Part shown: positions 38,519 through 47,395 of the stretch, one piece after another
Layout of the letters: every line of letters begins with the position of its first letter
Position numbering within the stretch: position 1 is the first letter of the stretch
Assembly: GCA_024701455.1 (NCBI GenBank)
Contig: JABXYP010000001.1
Span: forward strand, 2,112,001 to 2,176,000
Length of the DNA: 64,000 nucleotides
Direction: 5' to 3'
Origin: Bacillus sp. A301a_S52
GTDB lineage: Bacteria; Bacillota; Bacilli; Bacillales; Salisediminibacteriaceae
Notes under the pieces: generated by a model
Databases searched by the model: none
Told to the model about the DNA's origin: nothing
What the model saw: only the letters and a program-made list of their open reading frames with translations
Translations under genes and position numbers: made by a program

Positions 38519-39652
38519 ATGACCTATAAAATTGGGATTACATGCTATCCTACCGTAGGTGGTTCTGGAGTAGTAGCAACTGAATTGGGCAAGGCACTAG
38601 CTGAAAAAGGACATCAGATTCATTTTATTACGTCTAGCTTACCTTTTCGGCTTGACGAGCAAAAGGCAAATATTTATTTTCATGAAGTGATTGTTAACCA
38701 ATATTCTGTTTTTCGCTACCCTCCATATGATCTAGCTCTAGCAAGTAAAATGGCTGAGATAATAACGTGTGAAGAACTTGATATCTTACATGTCCACTAT
38801 GCTATCCCTCATGCTATAAGTGCATATTTAGCAAAAGAGATGGTCGATAGAGACGTAAAAATAGTAACGACACTTCATGGGACTGATATAACAGTGCTAG
38901 GCTACGATCCCTCTTTATCCAATATGATTAAATTTGGAATCGAAAAATCTGATGCTGTTACAGCCGTTTCCCGTGACTTAATTCACCAAACAAAATCTCT
39001 TTTACATATTCAACGATCGATTTCACCAGTTTATAATTTTGTTGACGAACGAATCTATTATCCAAGGGAAACTGACGAGTTGAGAAAATCTTTTGAAATA
39101 GACTCAGATGTTCACATCATTTCCCATATCTCAAACTTTCGTAAAGTTAAACGAGTACAAGATGTGGTGCGAGTTTTTGAAAAAGTACAACAAAAAACGA
39201 AAGCTGTTTTAATGTTGATTGGAGAAGGACCAGAATTACCAGTTATTAAAGATCTTGTGAAAAAATTAGAACTTTCGCATCGTGTCTTTTTCCTTGGTAA
39301 TCAAAAGAGAGTTGCTGAGATCGTTTCAATGAGCGATGTAAAATTATTGCTTTCTGAAAAAGAAAGTTTTGGACTTGTCATTTTAGAAGCGATGGCGTGC
39401 GGAGTCCCTGTTATAGGGACTAATATTGGTGGAATACCGGAAGTTATCGAGGATGGTAAAAGCGGTTTTATTTGCGAAGTTGGAGACATTGAAAGTATTG
39501 CTGCTCGAACGCTTTATTTGCTTAAAAACCCGATGATGAGAAAACAAATGGCACAGGAAGCATTAAAGCGAGCAACCGTTACATTTCATCAAAATCGCAT
39601 TGTAGCAGATTATGAGAAAATTTATCATAAAGTATTGAAAGAGTTGGGGTAA
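38519..39652 (+). CDS. bshA: N-acetyl-alpha-D-glucosaminyl L-malate synthase BshA
   Basis: 377 residues, GT4-type glycosyltransferase with a GT-B fold. CYPTVGGSGVVATELGKALAE binds at the N-terminus, TTLHGTDITVLG near residue 120, and SEKESFGLVILEAMACGVPVI near residue 278 is the EX7E nucleotide-sugar motif. First step of bacillithiol synthesis, joining GlcNAc to malate. Four bases after bshB1. Confidence 0.96.
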   Translation: MTYKIGITCYPTVGGSGVVATELGKALAEKGHQIHFITSSLPFRLDEQKANIYFHEVIVNQYSVFRYPPYDLALASKMAEIITCEELDILHVHYAIPHAISAYLAKEMVDRDVKIVTTLHGTDITVLGYDPSLSNMIKFGIEKSDAVTAVSRDLIHQTKSLLHIQRSISPVYNFVDERIYYPRETDELRKSFEIDSDVHIISHISNFRKVKRVQDVVRVFEKVQQKTKAVLMLIGEGPELPVIKDLVKKLELSHRVFFLGNQKRVAEIVSMSDVKLLLSEKESFGLVILEAMACGVPVIGTNIGGIPEVIEDGKSGFICEVGDIESIAARTLYLLKNPMMRKQMAQEALKRATVTFHQNRIVADYEKIYHKVLKELG

Positions 39653-39653
39653 T

Positions 39654-40796
39654 ATGAACGGAGAAGAGGCTGGCCGATACGTCATCACGACCTTAGAAGA
39701 AGCGGGCTACTCTGCATACATAGTGGGAGGGGCTGTTAGAGATTATTGTAGAGGTGTTAGAAATCGAGACATAGATGTGGCTACCTCAGCGAACGTAAAA
39801 GAAATCCAATCCCTCTTTAAGAAAACAATTGACGTCGGGATAAAGCATGGTACTCTCATTGTCCCTGTAATGGGAATAGCTGTGGAAGTAAGTACGTTTA
39901 AAGGTCAAACAATTGAAGAAGATTTGTCAAAGAGAGATTTTACTATGAATGCTATGGCTATTGGGCGAAATGGGCAGCTGATTGACCCATTTGGTGGAGA
40001 GAAAGATTTGCACCAAAAACTATTAAGAACAATTCATAATAGTGACACACCGTTTATTGAAGATCCTCTCCGTCTGTTAAGAGCTGTAAGGTTTGCTTTA
40101 ACGTTTAACCTAAAAATTGATGATACAGTTCAGACTCATATTATTAATTTGGCAAACTTAATTCATAATACAGCTGTGGAAAGAATCGCTAGTGAAATTG
40201 AAAAAATGGCTAAATCAGTCATGCGGAGAGCGGATTGGGAAAGACTATTTTCTCAACCACTCATAGCAGAATTACCGTTTGTTTTTAAGGATGAACAACT
40301 TTCAAAAGTATTAAGGGATCATAGGGAGGCATCTCTTTTTAATAGCCCTTTAGCTTGGTGGGCATATGCACTATATCAGCAATCTCATGATAAAACGCGG
40401 CATGCTCTGAATTTTTATAAGAGATCTAAAGAGCTTTCCAAAAACGTGTTGATGATTCACCAGTCGATCGATGATTATTTTAGGCAGGGTTGGCAAGACT
40501 GGGATGTGTATCGGTTAGGTGAAGAACGTCTTCATATTACTATGTCTCTTCTCGATAAATTAACAAAAGGGGACTTTAACTCCACATATTGGGAAAGAAA
40601 ATATGTTATGTTACCGATAAAAACGAAACAGGATATGGACATAAATGGAAAAATACTACTGCATCACTACCCGGATTTGACTGGCTGGGAACTAGGTAGA
40701 ATATTAGACCAGTTAGAAAGAGAAATCGTAGCTGGTGTTTTAAAAAATCATGAAAAGGCTTTGTTAGTAAGATTTGAAGAGGTGTTGAGTAAATGA
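39654..40796 (+). CDS. cca: CCA tRNA nucleotidyltransferase
   Basis: 380 residues, class II enzyme adding CCA to tRNA 3' ends. Catalytic GGAVRDYCRGVRNRDIDVAT near residue 23, VEVSTFK, KRDFTMNAMAIGRNGQLIDPFGG and EDPLRLLRAVRFAL. Two bases after bshA; four-base overlap with birA. Normal length for the Bacillus form. Confidence 0.96.
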   Translation: MNGEEAGRYVITTLEEAGYSAYIVGGAVRDYCRGVRNRDIDVATSANVKEIQSLFKKTIDVGIKHGTLIVPVMGIAVEVSTFKGQTIEEDLSKRDFTMNAMAIGRNGQLIDPFGGEKDLHQKLLRTIHNSDTPFIEDPLRLLRAVRFALTFNLKIDDTVQTHIINLANLIHNTAVERIASEIEKMAKSVMRRADWERLFSQPLIAELPFVFKDEQLSKVLRDHREASLFNSPLAWWAYALYQQSHDKTRHALNFYKRSKELSKNVLMIHQSIDDYFRQGWQDWDVYRLGEERLHITMSLLDKLTKGDFNSTYWERKYVMLPIKTKQDMDINGKILLHHYPDLTGWELGRILDQLEREIVAGVLKNHEKALLVRFEEVLSK

Positions 40797-41755
40797 AGGG
40801 ACAAGTACTTAGACTACTAAGAGAACATAATACGACTTTTCTCTCCGGCGAAAAGATGAGTCAGGTGATAGGGTGCAGTAGAACGGCTATTTGGAAACAT
40901 ATCGATGCCCTACGTAAGGAAGGCTATGATATTATTGCTAGCCAAAATAAAGGCTATCAGCTCAAGGAAACGCGAGCAATGTTAAGTGAACACGAAATTT
41001 TATCACACCTGTCTAACGACTCTTTATTTACAAATGTTAACTTTTACCGATCGATAAATTCAACTCAAATGGCTGCACAAAAACATGTGAGTGATGGGAT
41101 GACACACGGCACTTTAGTTGTTGCTGATGAACAAACGAACGGGAAAGGAAGACTGGGAAGGACATGGGATTCTGAAAAGGGCTCAGGTGTGTGGATGAGT
41201 TTAATCGTCAAACCGGACATTGCTTTTGAACAAGCTCCGCAGCTGACACTTTTAACTGCAGTTGCTGTGACACGTGCTATTGAAGAGTTGTCAAAGGCCA
41301 ACATAACGATTAAATGGCCTAACGACCTTTTAATCAATGGAAAGAAAGTGTGTGGAATTTTGACGGAAATGCAGGCAGATACTGATCGATTATTATCCGT
41401 TATTATTGGTATTGGTTTAAATGTAAACCATAACGACTTTCCTGATCCATTAACTGATATAGCCACATCCCTTTTTATTGAAACAGGTAAAACCTACGAT
41501 CGTGCCCAACTAATAGGTGGGATATTAGCTGAATTCACTAAACTTTACCATCTTTATTTAGCTGATGGATTCGCAATAATAAAACCGCTATGGGAAGCTC
41601 ATGCCTCCTCAATTGGACAGAAGATAAGAGCAAGAACTGCGACGACTGTGATTGAAGGAAAAGCATTAGGTATTAATGATGAAGGGGTTCTACTGTTAGA
41701 AGATGAAGATGGAAAGGTACATAAAATATATTCGGCCGATATAGACTTACAGTAA
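40793..41755 (+). CDS. birA: biotin-protein ligase / biotin operon repressor
   Basis: 320 residues. N-terminal winged helix (GEKMSQVIGCSRTAIWKHIDALRKEGY) marks the bifunctional type that also represses biotin genes. Ligase domain: ADEQTNGKGRLGRTWDSEKGSGVWMS near residue 110 and IKWPNDLLINGKKVCGIL near residue 178. Last gene of the mgsA-to-birA string; a weak hairpin TGGAAA/TTTCCA follows at about 41791-41814. Confidence 0.96.
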   Translation: MKGQVLRLLREHNTTFLSGEKMSQVIGCSRTAIWKHIDALRKEGYDIIASQNKGYQLKETRAMLSEHEILSHLSNDSLFTNVNFYRSINSTQMAAQKHVSDGMTHGTLVVADEQTNGKGRLGRTWDSEKGSGVWMSLIVKPDIAFEQAPQLTLLTAVAVTRAIEELSKANITIKWPNDLLINGKKVCGILTEMQADTDRLLSVIIGIGLNVNHNDFPDPLTDIATSLFIETGKTYDRAQLIGGILAEFTKLYHLYLADGFAIIKPLWEAHASSIGQKIRARTATTVIEGKALGINDEGVLLLEDEDGKVHKIYSADIDLQ

Positions 41756-41800
41756 CAGGAGAATACTCGTAATAACGTCATTGCGTGAGTTGTGGAAAGC

Positions 41801-41829
41801 TTGGCGTCTTTTCCAAATTGCTTTATAAT
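41801..41829 (+). promoter_or_regulatory. promoter of the pan leader
   Basis: TTGGCG at 41801-41806, 17-base spacer, TATAAT at 41824-41829. Confidence 0.6.
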
Positions 41830-41835
41830 AAGATT

Positions 41836-42040
41836 AGGACAGTATCGGTCACGAGCTGTACCAAAAGTGGAAGTACAATTAAAACGAATGACTGCCTTGA
41901 TCCGGCATGGACGGGGACAGAGGGTTGAACAAGGAACAGTGACATGATGAGTAAGAACATCTAGCTTAAATTCAGCTAGTGTCTTTCCCCATGTTTCTGA
42001 TAAGCTCAAGACCACCTTCTCTCCAGCGAGAAGGTTTTTT
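41836..42040 (+). ncRNA. structured leader before panB with terminator, possible pan RNA motif
   Basis: About 200 untranslated bases. TGTAC/GTACA and TGCC/GGCA hairpins come first. GGGGACAGA (41913-41921) pairs with TCTTTCCCC (41982-41990, one mismatch), enclosing CTAGCT/AGCTAG (41961-41966 with 41974-41979). Then ACCTTCTC/GAGAAGGT (42014-42021 with 42028-42035) and six Ts make a full terminator 120 bases before panB. A pan RNA motif is known upstream of panB genes in Firmicutes; I could not confirm its conserved bulged adenosines here. It may be an attenuated leader or a separate RNA. Confidence 0.6.
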
Positions 42041-42162
42041 CATTGAGTGGCTGTCTTAAAATAGTTTTTCACATACGATTATAAGGCTAACGAATGACCT
42101 GTAATCGACAGCTTGTTCAAATGATATCCTTCTTTCCCTTTCAAATTGAAAGGAGTAGGGGA

Positions 42163-43005
42163 ATGAAAACGACAAAAGACTTTAAAAAGATGAAAAAAGA
42201 TGGAGAACAAATTGTTATGGTAACAGCGTATGACGCCCCATCAGCAGACATGGCTGAAACGGCAGGTGTAGATTGTTTACTCGTTGGAGATTCTCTCGGA
42301 ATGGTCGTACTAGGATATGAATCCACAGTACCTGTCACACTGGATGATATGGTGCATCATACGAAAGCTGTTAAACGAGGCGCTCGTGAAACATTTGTAA
42401 TAACTGATATGCCCTTTCTCACTTATCATTCATCACGGTCTGAGACGGTTAATCATGCTAGAAAATTAGTCCAAGACGCAGGTGCCCATGCTATTAAAAT
42501 GGAAGGTAACGGTGATGTTATTACTTACACAAAACATCTCGTAGATGCTGGTGTTCCTGTTGTAAACCATTTAGGTTTAACCCCCCAATCAGTAGGTGTA
42601 GTTGGCGGCTATCATGTACAAGGGAAACAAGAAAGTGATGCTGAAAGGTTAAAAAACGATGCGATTAAAGTAGAAGAAGCAGGAGCATGTATGCTTGTCC
42701 TTGAATGTGTCCCTGAATCATTAGCTCAACAAATTTCTCAACTATTAACTATTCCTGTTATCGGTATAGGCGCTGGAAGGTTTACTGATGGTCAAGTGCT
42801 CGTTTACCACGATATTATTGGATATAATAATGGCCATGTACCGAAATTTGTAAAGCAGTATGCCAATATAAATGAAACGGTAAAGAAAGCCATCGCTCAA
42901 TTTAGTTATGATGTAAAAAAAAGGGATTTCCCCGAACAAGCACATGTCTTTCGACCGCTAGAAACAAGTGTTTCCCACCTCTATGGTAAAGGTGATACGA
43001 CATGA
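42163..43005 (+). CDS. panB: 3-methyl-2-oxobutanoate hydroxymethyltransferase
   Basis: 280 residues from [11 protein letters not shown] at ATG 42163 after AAAGGAGTAGGG; an upstream in-frame ATG at 42094 is rejected. Makes ketopantoate. [14 protein letters not shown] near residue 20, [33 protein letters not shown] and [14 protein letters not shown] are the Mg and substrate motifs. Overlaps panC by four bases. Confidence 0.97.
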   Translation: MKTTKDFKKMKKDGEQIVMVTAYDAPSADMAETAGVDCLLVGDSLGMVVLGYESTVPVTLDDMVHHTKAVKRGARETFVITDMPFLTYHSSRSETVNHARKLVQDAGAHAIKMEGNGDVITYTKHLVDAGVPVVNHLGLTPQSVGVVGGYHVQGKQESDAERLKNDAIKVEEAGACMLVLECVPESLAQQISQLLTIPVIGIGAGRFTDGQVLVYHDIIGYNNGHVPKFVKQYANINETVKKAIAQFSYDVKKRDFPEQAHVFRPLETSVSHLYGKGDTT

Positions 43006-43865
43006 TGAAACATATTAAAAACATCACGCGGATGAAAGAGGAAATTGCTCAGTTAAAAGCAGAGGGCCAAACGATTGGGTTTGTACCCACAATGGGATTT
43101 TTACATGAGGGGCATTTGCAGCTCGTAGAAAAAGCGAAACAACAGGTAGATGTTGTGATAATGAGTATCTTCGTAAATCCACTGCAGTTTGGTGAAAATG
43201 AGGATTTTGATAGTTATCCTAAAAATTTACAAAAAGATCTAAAACTTGCTGAGCAACATGGTGTTCAGCAGCTATTCACACCTACAGAAGCTGACATGTA
43301 TCCTGATACTTTGAGTGTTAAGATGATTGTACAAAGAGGAGCAGATATCCTATGTGGTTCTAGTAGGCCTGGACACTTTGATGGTGTCGCCACAGTCGTT
43401 ATGAAACTATTTAATATTATAGAGCCCGACCTCGCTTATTTTGGAATGAAAGATGCTCAGCAGGTCGCTATTATAAAGCAAATGGTAGCTGACTATCATT
43501 TGAATGTTACCATCGTCCCTGTCCCTACTGTAAGAGAAAAAGATGGTCTGGCAATGAGTTCACGTAACGTCAATTTGTCACACATGGAAAGGCAGGAAGC
43601 ACCTTACATTTATAAAACACTTGCTGAAGCAAAAAACAAGGTGCTACAAGGGCATTTTAAGACGGTGACTGAACTTGAGGGATGGGTGAATCAAACGCTG
43701 AAAAGGCGCCTGACGTTGGGACAAATTGATTACATTAAATGTGTAAAATTCCCGAAACTAACACGTCCAAATGATATTACAGGAAGTGTTATACTAGCTG
43801 CTGCTATTTACTATGAAAATGTGAGACTTATTGATAATGTTATGTGGGATAAATCACCTATTTAA
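43002..43865 (+). CDS. panC: pantothenate synthetase
   Basis: 287 residues. ATP-dependent condensation of pantoate with beta-alanine. [21 protein letters not shown] near residue 25 holds the HIGH-like motif (HEGH), then [30 protein letters not shown] and [15 protein letters not shown]. Coupled to panB; panD follows 21 bases later. Confidence 0.97.
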   Translation: MMKHIKNITRMKEEIAQLKAEGQTIGFVPTMGFLHEGHLQLVEKAKQQVDVVIMSIFVNPLQFGENEDFDSYPKNLQKDLKLAEQHGVQQLFTPTEADMYPDTLSVKMIVQRGADILCGSSRPGHFDGVATVVMKLFNIIEPDLAYFGMKDAQQVAIIKQMVADYHLNVTIVPVPTVREKDGLAMSSRNVNLSHMERQEAPYIYKTLAEAKNKVLQGHFKTVTELEGWVNQTLKRRLTLGQIDYIKCVKFPKLTRPNDITGSVILAAAIYYENVRLIDNVMWDKSPI

Positions 43866-43886
43866 TTAATAAGGAGAGGTATTTAT

Positions 43887-44270
43887 ATGTATCGTGAAAT
43901 GATGAGTGGGAAAATTCACCGGGCAACAGTCACAGAAGCAAATTTAAATTACATTGGAAGTATTACGATTGATAGTGATCTCTTAAAAGCAGTTGGCATG
44001 TTAGAGAATGAAAAAGTTCATGTTGTCAACAACAATAATGGAGCTCGACTTGAAACGTATATAATAGCTGGATCTCCCGGATCAAAAACGATCTGTTTAA
44101 ATGGCGCTGCGGCCCGTCACGTTCAACCAGGAGATAAAGTTATAATTATGTCGTATAAGTGGATGGAAGAGATGGAAGCTCATAAACATGTTCCTACTGT
44201 TGCAATTTTGAATGATCAAAATGACATTTTAGAGATACTGGGATCTGAGCCAGAAGCGACAATTAAATAA
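43887..44270 (+). CDS. panD: aspartate 1-decarboxylase
   Basis: 127 residues. Pyruvoyl enzyme making beta-alanine. Self-cleavage is expected at Gly24-Ser25 in [23 protein letters not shown] precedes it and [21 protein letters not shown] follows. ATG 43887 after AAGGAGAGG. Completes panBCD; terminator after the stop. Confidence 0.97.
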   Translation: MYREMMSGKIHRATVTEANLNYIGSITIDSDLLKAVGMLENEKVHVVNNNNGARLETYIIAGSPGSKTICLNGAAARHVQPGDKVIIMSYKWMEEMEAHKHVPTVAILNDQNDILEILGSEPEATIK

Positions 44271-44277
44271 CTAGCAA

Positions 44278-44316
44278 ACTCTCTTAACAGGTTTAGCGTG
44301 TTAAGAGAGTTTTTTT
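44278..44316 (+). terminator. terminator of panBCD
   Basis: Perfect 12-bp stem ACTCTCTTAACA/TGTTAAGAGAGT, then seven Ts. Confidence 0.95.
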
Positions 44317-44356
44317 AAAAATGACGTGCACGATCTACAGAATGGGTCAGTCATGT

Positions 44357-44405
44357 TTTATCACATATAACGGACGCTAATGTCCGGATTGAAGGATCGT
44401 TTTAT
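44357..44405 (+). repeat. intergenic repeat copy E (minimal form)
   Basis: 49 bases: TTTATCACATATAACGGAC, a GGAC-GCTAAT-GTCC hairpin, then GGATTGAAGGATCGTTTTAT. Looks like a deletion from the first ATAA of the long form to the later ATAACGG. Lies between the panD terminator and dinG. Confidence 0.85.
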
Positions 44406-44536
44406 ATGAGATAGCTCATTTCCCTGATGGAAATGGATGATTCGCAGCCTTGTGCATGCTACAATAAAACAGGACATCACGTTATATGTAACTGAGATGA
44501 TTAAAATGACCGTCCTTAGAAAGAAGGTAAATGACG

Positions 44537-47395
44537 ATGACGCGTTTTGTTGTTTTAGATGTTGAAACGACAGGGGTTGCTTTTTCAAAGGGCGACCGAA
44601 TTATTCAATTAGCTTATGCAGTAGTAGAAAATGGGGAAATTACAGAAAATTATGCGACCTATCTAAACCCAGATAGAGCTATACCGCCTTTTATAAAAAC
44701 GTTGACTAACATTACCGATGAGCATGTGGTGCACGCCCCGACTTTTGCTACAATTGCACCTGCACTTTTACAAGCCTTAGAAGGTGCTTATTTCGTAGCT
44801 CACAATGTGGAGTTTGATTTAAATTTTATTAATGACGAATTAATACACGCTGGGTATAACCCTTTTCAGGGACCTTTGTTAGATACGGTAGAATTAGCTC
44901 GCATTGCGTTTCCTACAGAAGATAGTTTTCGTTTATCCGAATTATCTGAGCGGTTTGATATGACTCATACTACACCGCATCGAGCTGATAGTGATGCTAA
45001 TGCCACTGCCTTATTACTCATGGAGATTTTTCAAACGTTCGAAACATTGCCTTTACTCACTTTACAACAGCTTGAGAAATTAACTCCTGCCTTAAAAAGT
45101 GATCTAGGTGCATGGTTTAGTGAGCTTATTGCCAAAAAAACGGATCAACCTCACCATACTAAAGAGATTGATACGTATCGAGGATTAGCTTTTAAAGAAC
45201 ATAGGTTGGTAGACGAAGAACAGGTCGATGAAGAAACGTGTGAAGTAATTCCGACAGTAGAAACAATTCTCCATCAAACATTAACGGATGAAATGAGTAT
45301 GTCAGATAAAATGCCTGCTTATGAACTTCGAGAAGGTCAAATTGACATGATACGATTTATAGATAAAGTTTTTAAAGAGGACAGTATTGGACTAATTGAA
45401 GCGGGCACGGGTACAGGGAAAACATTAGGCTACCTTATTCCCGCCGCCATTTTTGCAAAAACGTCAAATGAGCAAGTCGTGATTAGCACCGAAACGATAC
45501 AATTACAAGATCAGCTATTAAAAAATGAACTGCCTACATTAAGAAAAGTGTTACCTTTTTCAATTAAAACTGCTTTGCTAAAGGGGCGTGGTCATTATCT
45601 CTGCTTACAAAAGTTTGAAAACCTTTTGTATAAAGATCCCATGCCGTCTTACGATCGGAGTTTGTCAAAGGCCCAAATTTTAGTTTGGCTCACCATTACA
45701 GATACAGGTGATGTTGAAGAATTAAATCTCGCTTCCGGGAATACGCGGTTTTGGTTTGATATAGCGAGTGATGCTAAGTCATGCGCTAATCCATCGTGTC
45801 CATGGTTTACTCGCTGTTATTATCAGCGAGCAAAAAAGAAATCGAAACAAGCTGATTTAATCATTACGAATCACTCACTATTGTTTACTGATATGGTGGC
45901 AGATCATCAAGTTATTCCTAAATACGCTACATTAATCGTTGATGAGGCACATCATCTTGAAGAAACGGCCACGAGACAATTAGGTGAAAAACTGGATTAT
46001 TTAACGATTACACAAGTGTTAAATGATGTTACTAGCCGTGATAAAGCTAAATGGTTACCTGAGACCATAACGAAACTTGCACCTGCCTATATGCAAGAAA
46101 AAGCTGAAAATGTCACCCATGTTGCAACGGAATTTAAGCAAGAATGGAACGATCTCTTTATCCAAATGAACCACTACGTGACACGAGGGACAGCGGGAAA
46201 GAATGAAACAGGTCGTTTATCTAAAATTATTGATCTGTTTGACAAAAAATGGCTAAATGTAAGGGAGACAGCTGCCAGATGTGAGAACTTATTTAAGTCG
46301 TTATTAACAATGGTTCATGATATTATCCAAAAAGTGGATGTTGCATGTGAGCAAGAAGAGGTTCATCTGACAAATGAACAACGAAGAGAGCGGGAGTGGC
46401 TACTTTCTATTTTATATCAAATAGAAAGTCAATATATGGCATTCAATCACTTGATTCTTCAGCCCCAAGAGAATGATGTTTACTGGCTTGAAGTAGAAAC
46501 GAGAGGACCTAAACAATCAATTTCTATCCAAAGTTCACCTATTACTGTAGCTGACCGGCTGGCTGATGACTTATTTACTCATAAAAAAAGGGTTATTTTG
46601 ACATCAGCAACATTGACTGTTAACAACAAATTTAATTATATGATCCAGCGGCTTGGACTTGAAGATTTCCCAGTAAAAACTAAGCAAGTAGCATCGCCTT
46701 TTTCCTGGGCAGATCAAGTGGCCTTAATGGTTCCTGAAGATATGCCTCTTATACAAGATGCCGGTGAAGAAGCCTATATTGAAGCAGCTGCTTTACAAAT
46801 CTATCGAACGGCACAAGTGACGAAAGGTAAAATGCTCGTATTATTTACCTCTTATGATATGTTAAAACGTACGTATGCACATTTGAAAGAGATGCTGGAT
46901 GATTCGTTTATGATTGTTGCTCAAGGCATTCATACAAAGAGTCGCTCAAAATTGACTAAAAACTTCCAACAATTTGAGCAGTCAATTTTATTAGGAACGA
47001 GTAGTTTTTGGGAAGGTGTTGACATTCCAGGGAGTGATTTAAGTTGTATTTTAATGGCTAGATTACCATTTAGTCCTCCTAACGACCCTGTTTTTAAAAA
47101 GCGATCAGATTCATTAAAAGAGCAAGGCGACTCTCCTTTTATGAAACTGGCATTGCCTCAGGCAGTGATAAGGTTTAAGCAAGGATTTGGTCGTTTAATT
47201 AGACGCTCTACTGATAAAGGTGTTGTTATCGTGTTAGATCGTCGGCTTGTGACAACGCGATATGGGAAATCATTCATAAATTCGCTCCCAAAAGAGATTC
47301 CTTTTATACAAGAGTCAATGGATGTATTAGAAGATCACATGACTGACTGGTTTAACGACTTACAAGAAAATGAAAATAGGAGTGAGAATATATGA
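44537..47395 (+). CDS. dinG: DinG: DEDD exonuclease fused to XPD/DinG-type helicase domain
   Basis: 952 residues from ATG 44537 (44531 is possible but nearer the AAGAAGG site). Residues 1-about 165 are a DnaQ-like 3'-5' exonuclease: FVVLDVETTG, HNVEFDLNFI, HRADSDANAT. The helicase part shows Walker A EAGTGTGKTLGYLIPA, VDEAHHLEE and late RFKQGFGRLIRR. Four cysteines at 356, 416, 421 and 427 have C-x59-C-x4-C-x5-C spacing like the 4Fe-4S site of E. coli DinG. ATGA overlap with the next gene. Probably acts in DNA repair or RNA/DNA turnover. Confidence 0.93.
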   Translation: MTRFVVLDVETTGVAFSKGDRIIQLAYAVVENGEITENYATYLNPDRAIPPFIKTLTNITDEHVVHAPTFATIAPALLQALEGAYFVAHNVEFDLNFINDELIHAGYNPFQGPLLDTVELARIAFPTEDSFRLSELSERFDMTHTTPHRADSDANATALLLMEIFQTFETLPLLTLQQLEKLTPALKSDLGAWFSELIAKKTDQPHHTKEIDTYRGLAFKEHRLVDEEQVDEETCEVIPTVETILHQTLTDEMSMSDKMPAYELREGQIDMIRFIDKVFKEDSIGLIEAGTGTGKTLGYLIPAAIFAKTSNEQVVISTETIQLQDQLLKNELPTLRKVLPFSIKTALLKGRGHYLCLQKFENLLYKDPMPSYDRSLSKAQILVWLTITDTGDVEELNLASGNTRFWFDIASDAKSCANPSCPWFTRCYYQRAKKKSKQADLIITNHSLLFTDMVADHQVIPKYATLIVDEAHHLEETATRQLGEKLDYLTITQVLNDVTSRDKAKWLPETITKLAPAYMQEKAENVTHVATEFKQEWNDLFIQMNHYVTRGTAGKNETGRLSKIIDLFDKKWLNVRETAARCENLFKSLLTMVHDIIQKVDVACEQEEVHLTNEQRREREWLLSILYQIESQYMAFNHLILQPQENDVYWLEVETRGPKQSISIQSSPITVADRLADDLFTHKKRVILTSATLTVNNKFNYMIQRLGLEDFPVKTKQVASPFSWADQVALMVPEDMPLIQDAGEEAYIEAAALQIYRTAQVTKGKMLVLFTSYDMLKRTYAHLKEMLDDSFMIVAQGIHTKSRSKLTKNFQQFEQSILLGTSSFWEGVDIPGSDLSCILMARLPFSPPNDPVFKKRSDSLKEQGDSPFMKLALPQAVIRFKQGFGRLIRRSTDKGVVIVLDRRLVTTRYGKSFINSLPKEIPFIQESMDVLEDHMTDWFNDLQENENRSENI

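Noticed and set aside
42001..42040. T-box leader before panB
   Set aside because: There is no AGGGTGGNACCGCG-type T-box and the genes are not amino acid or tRNA ligase genes.
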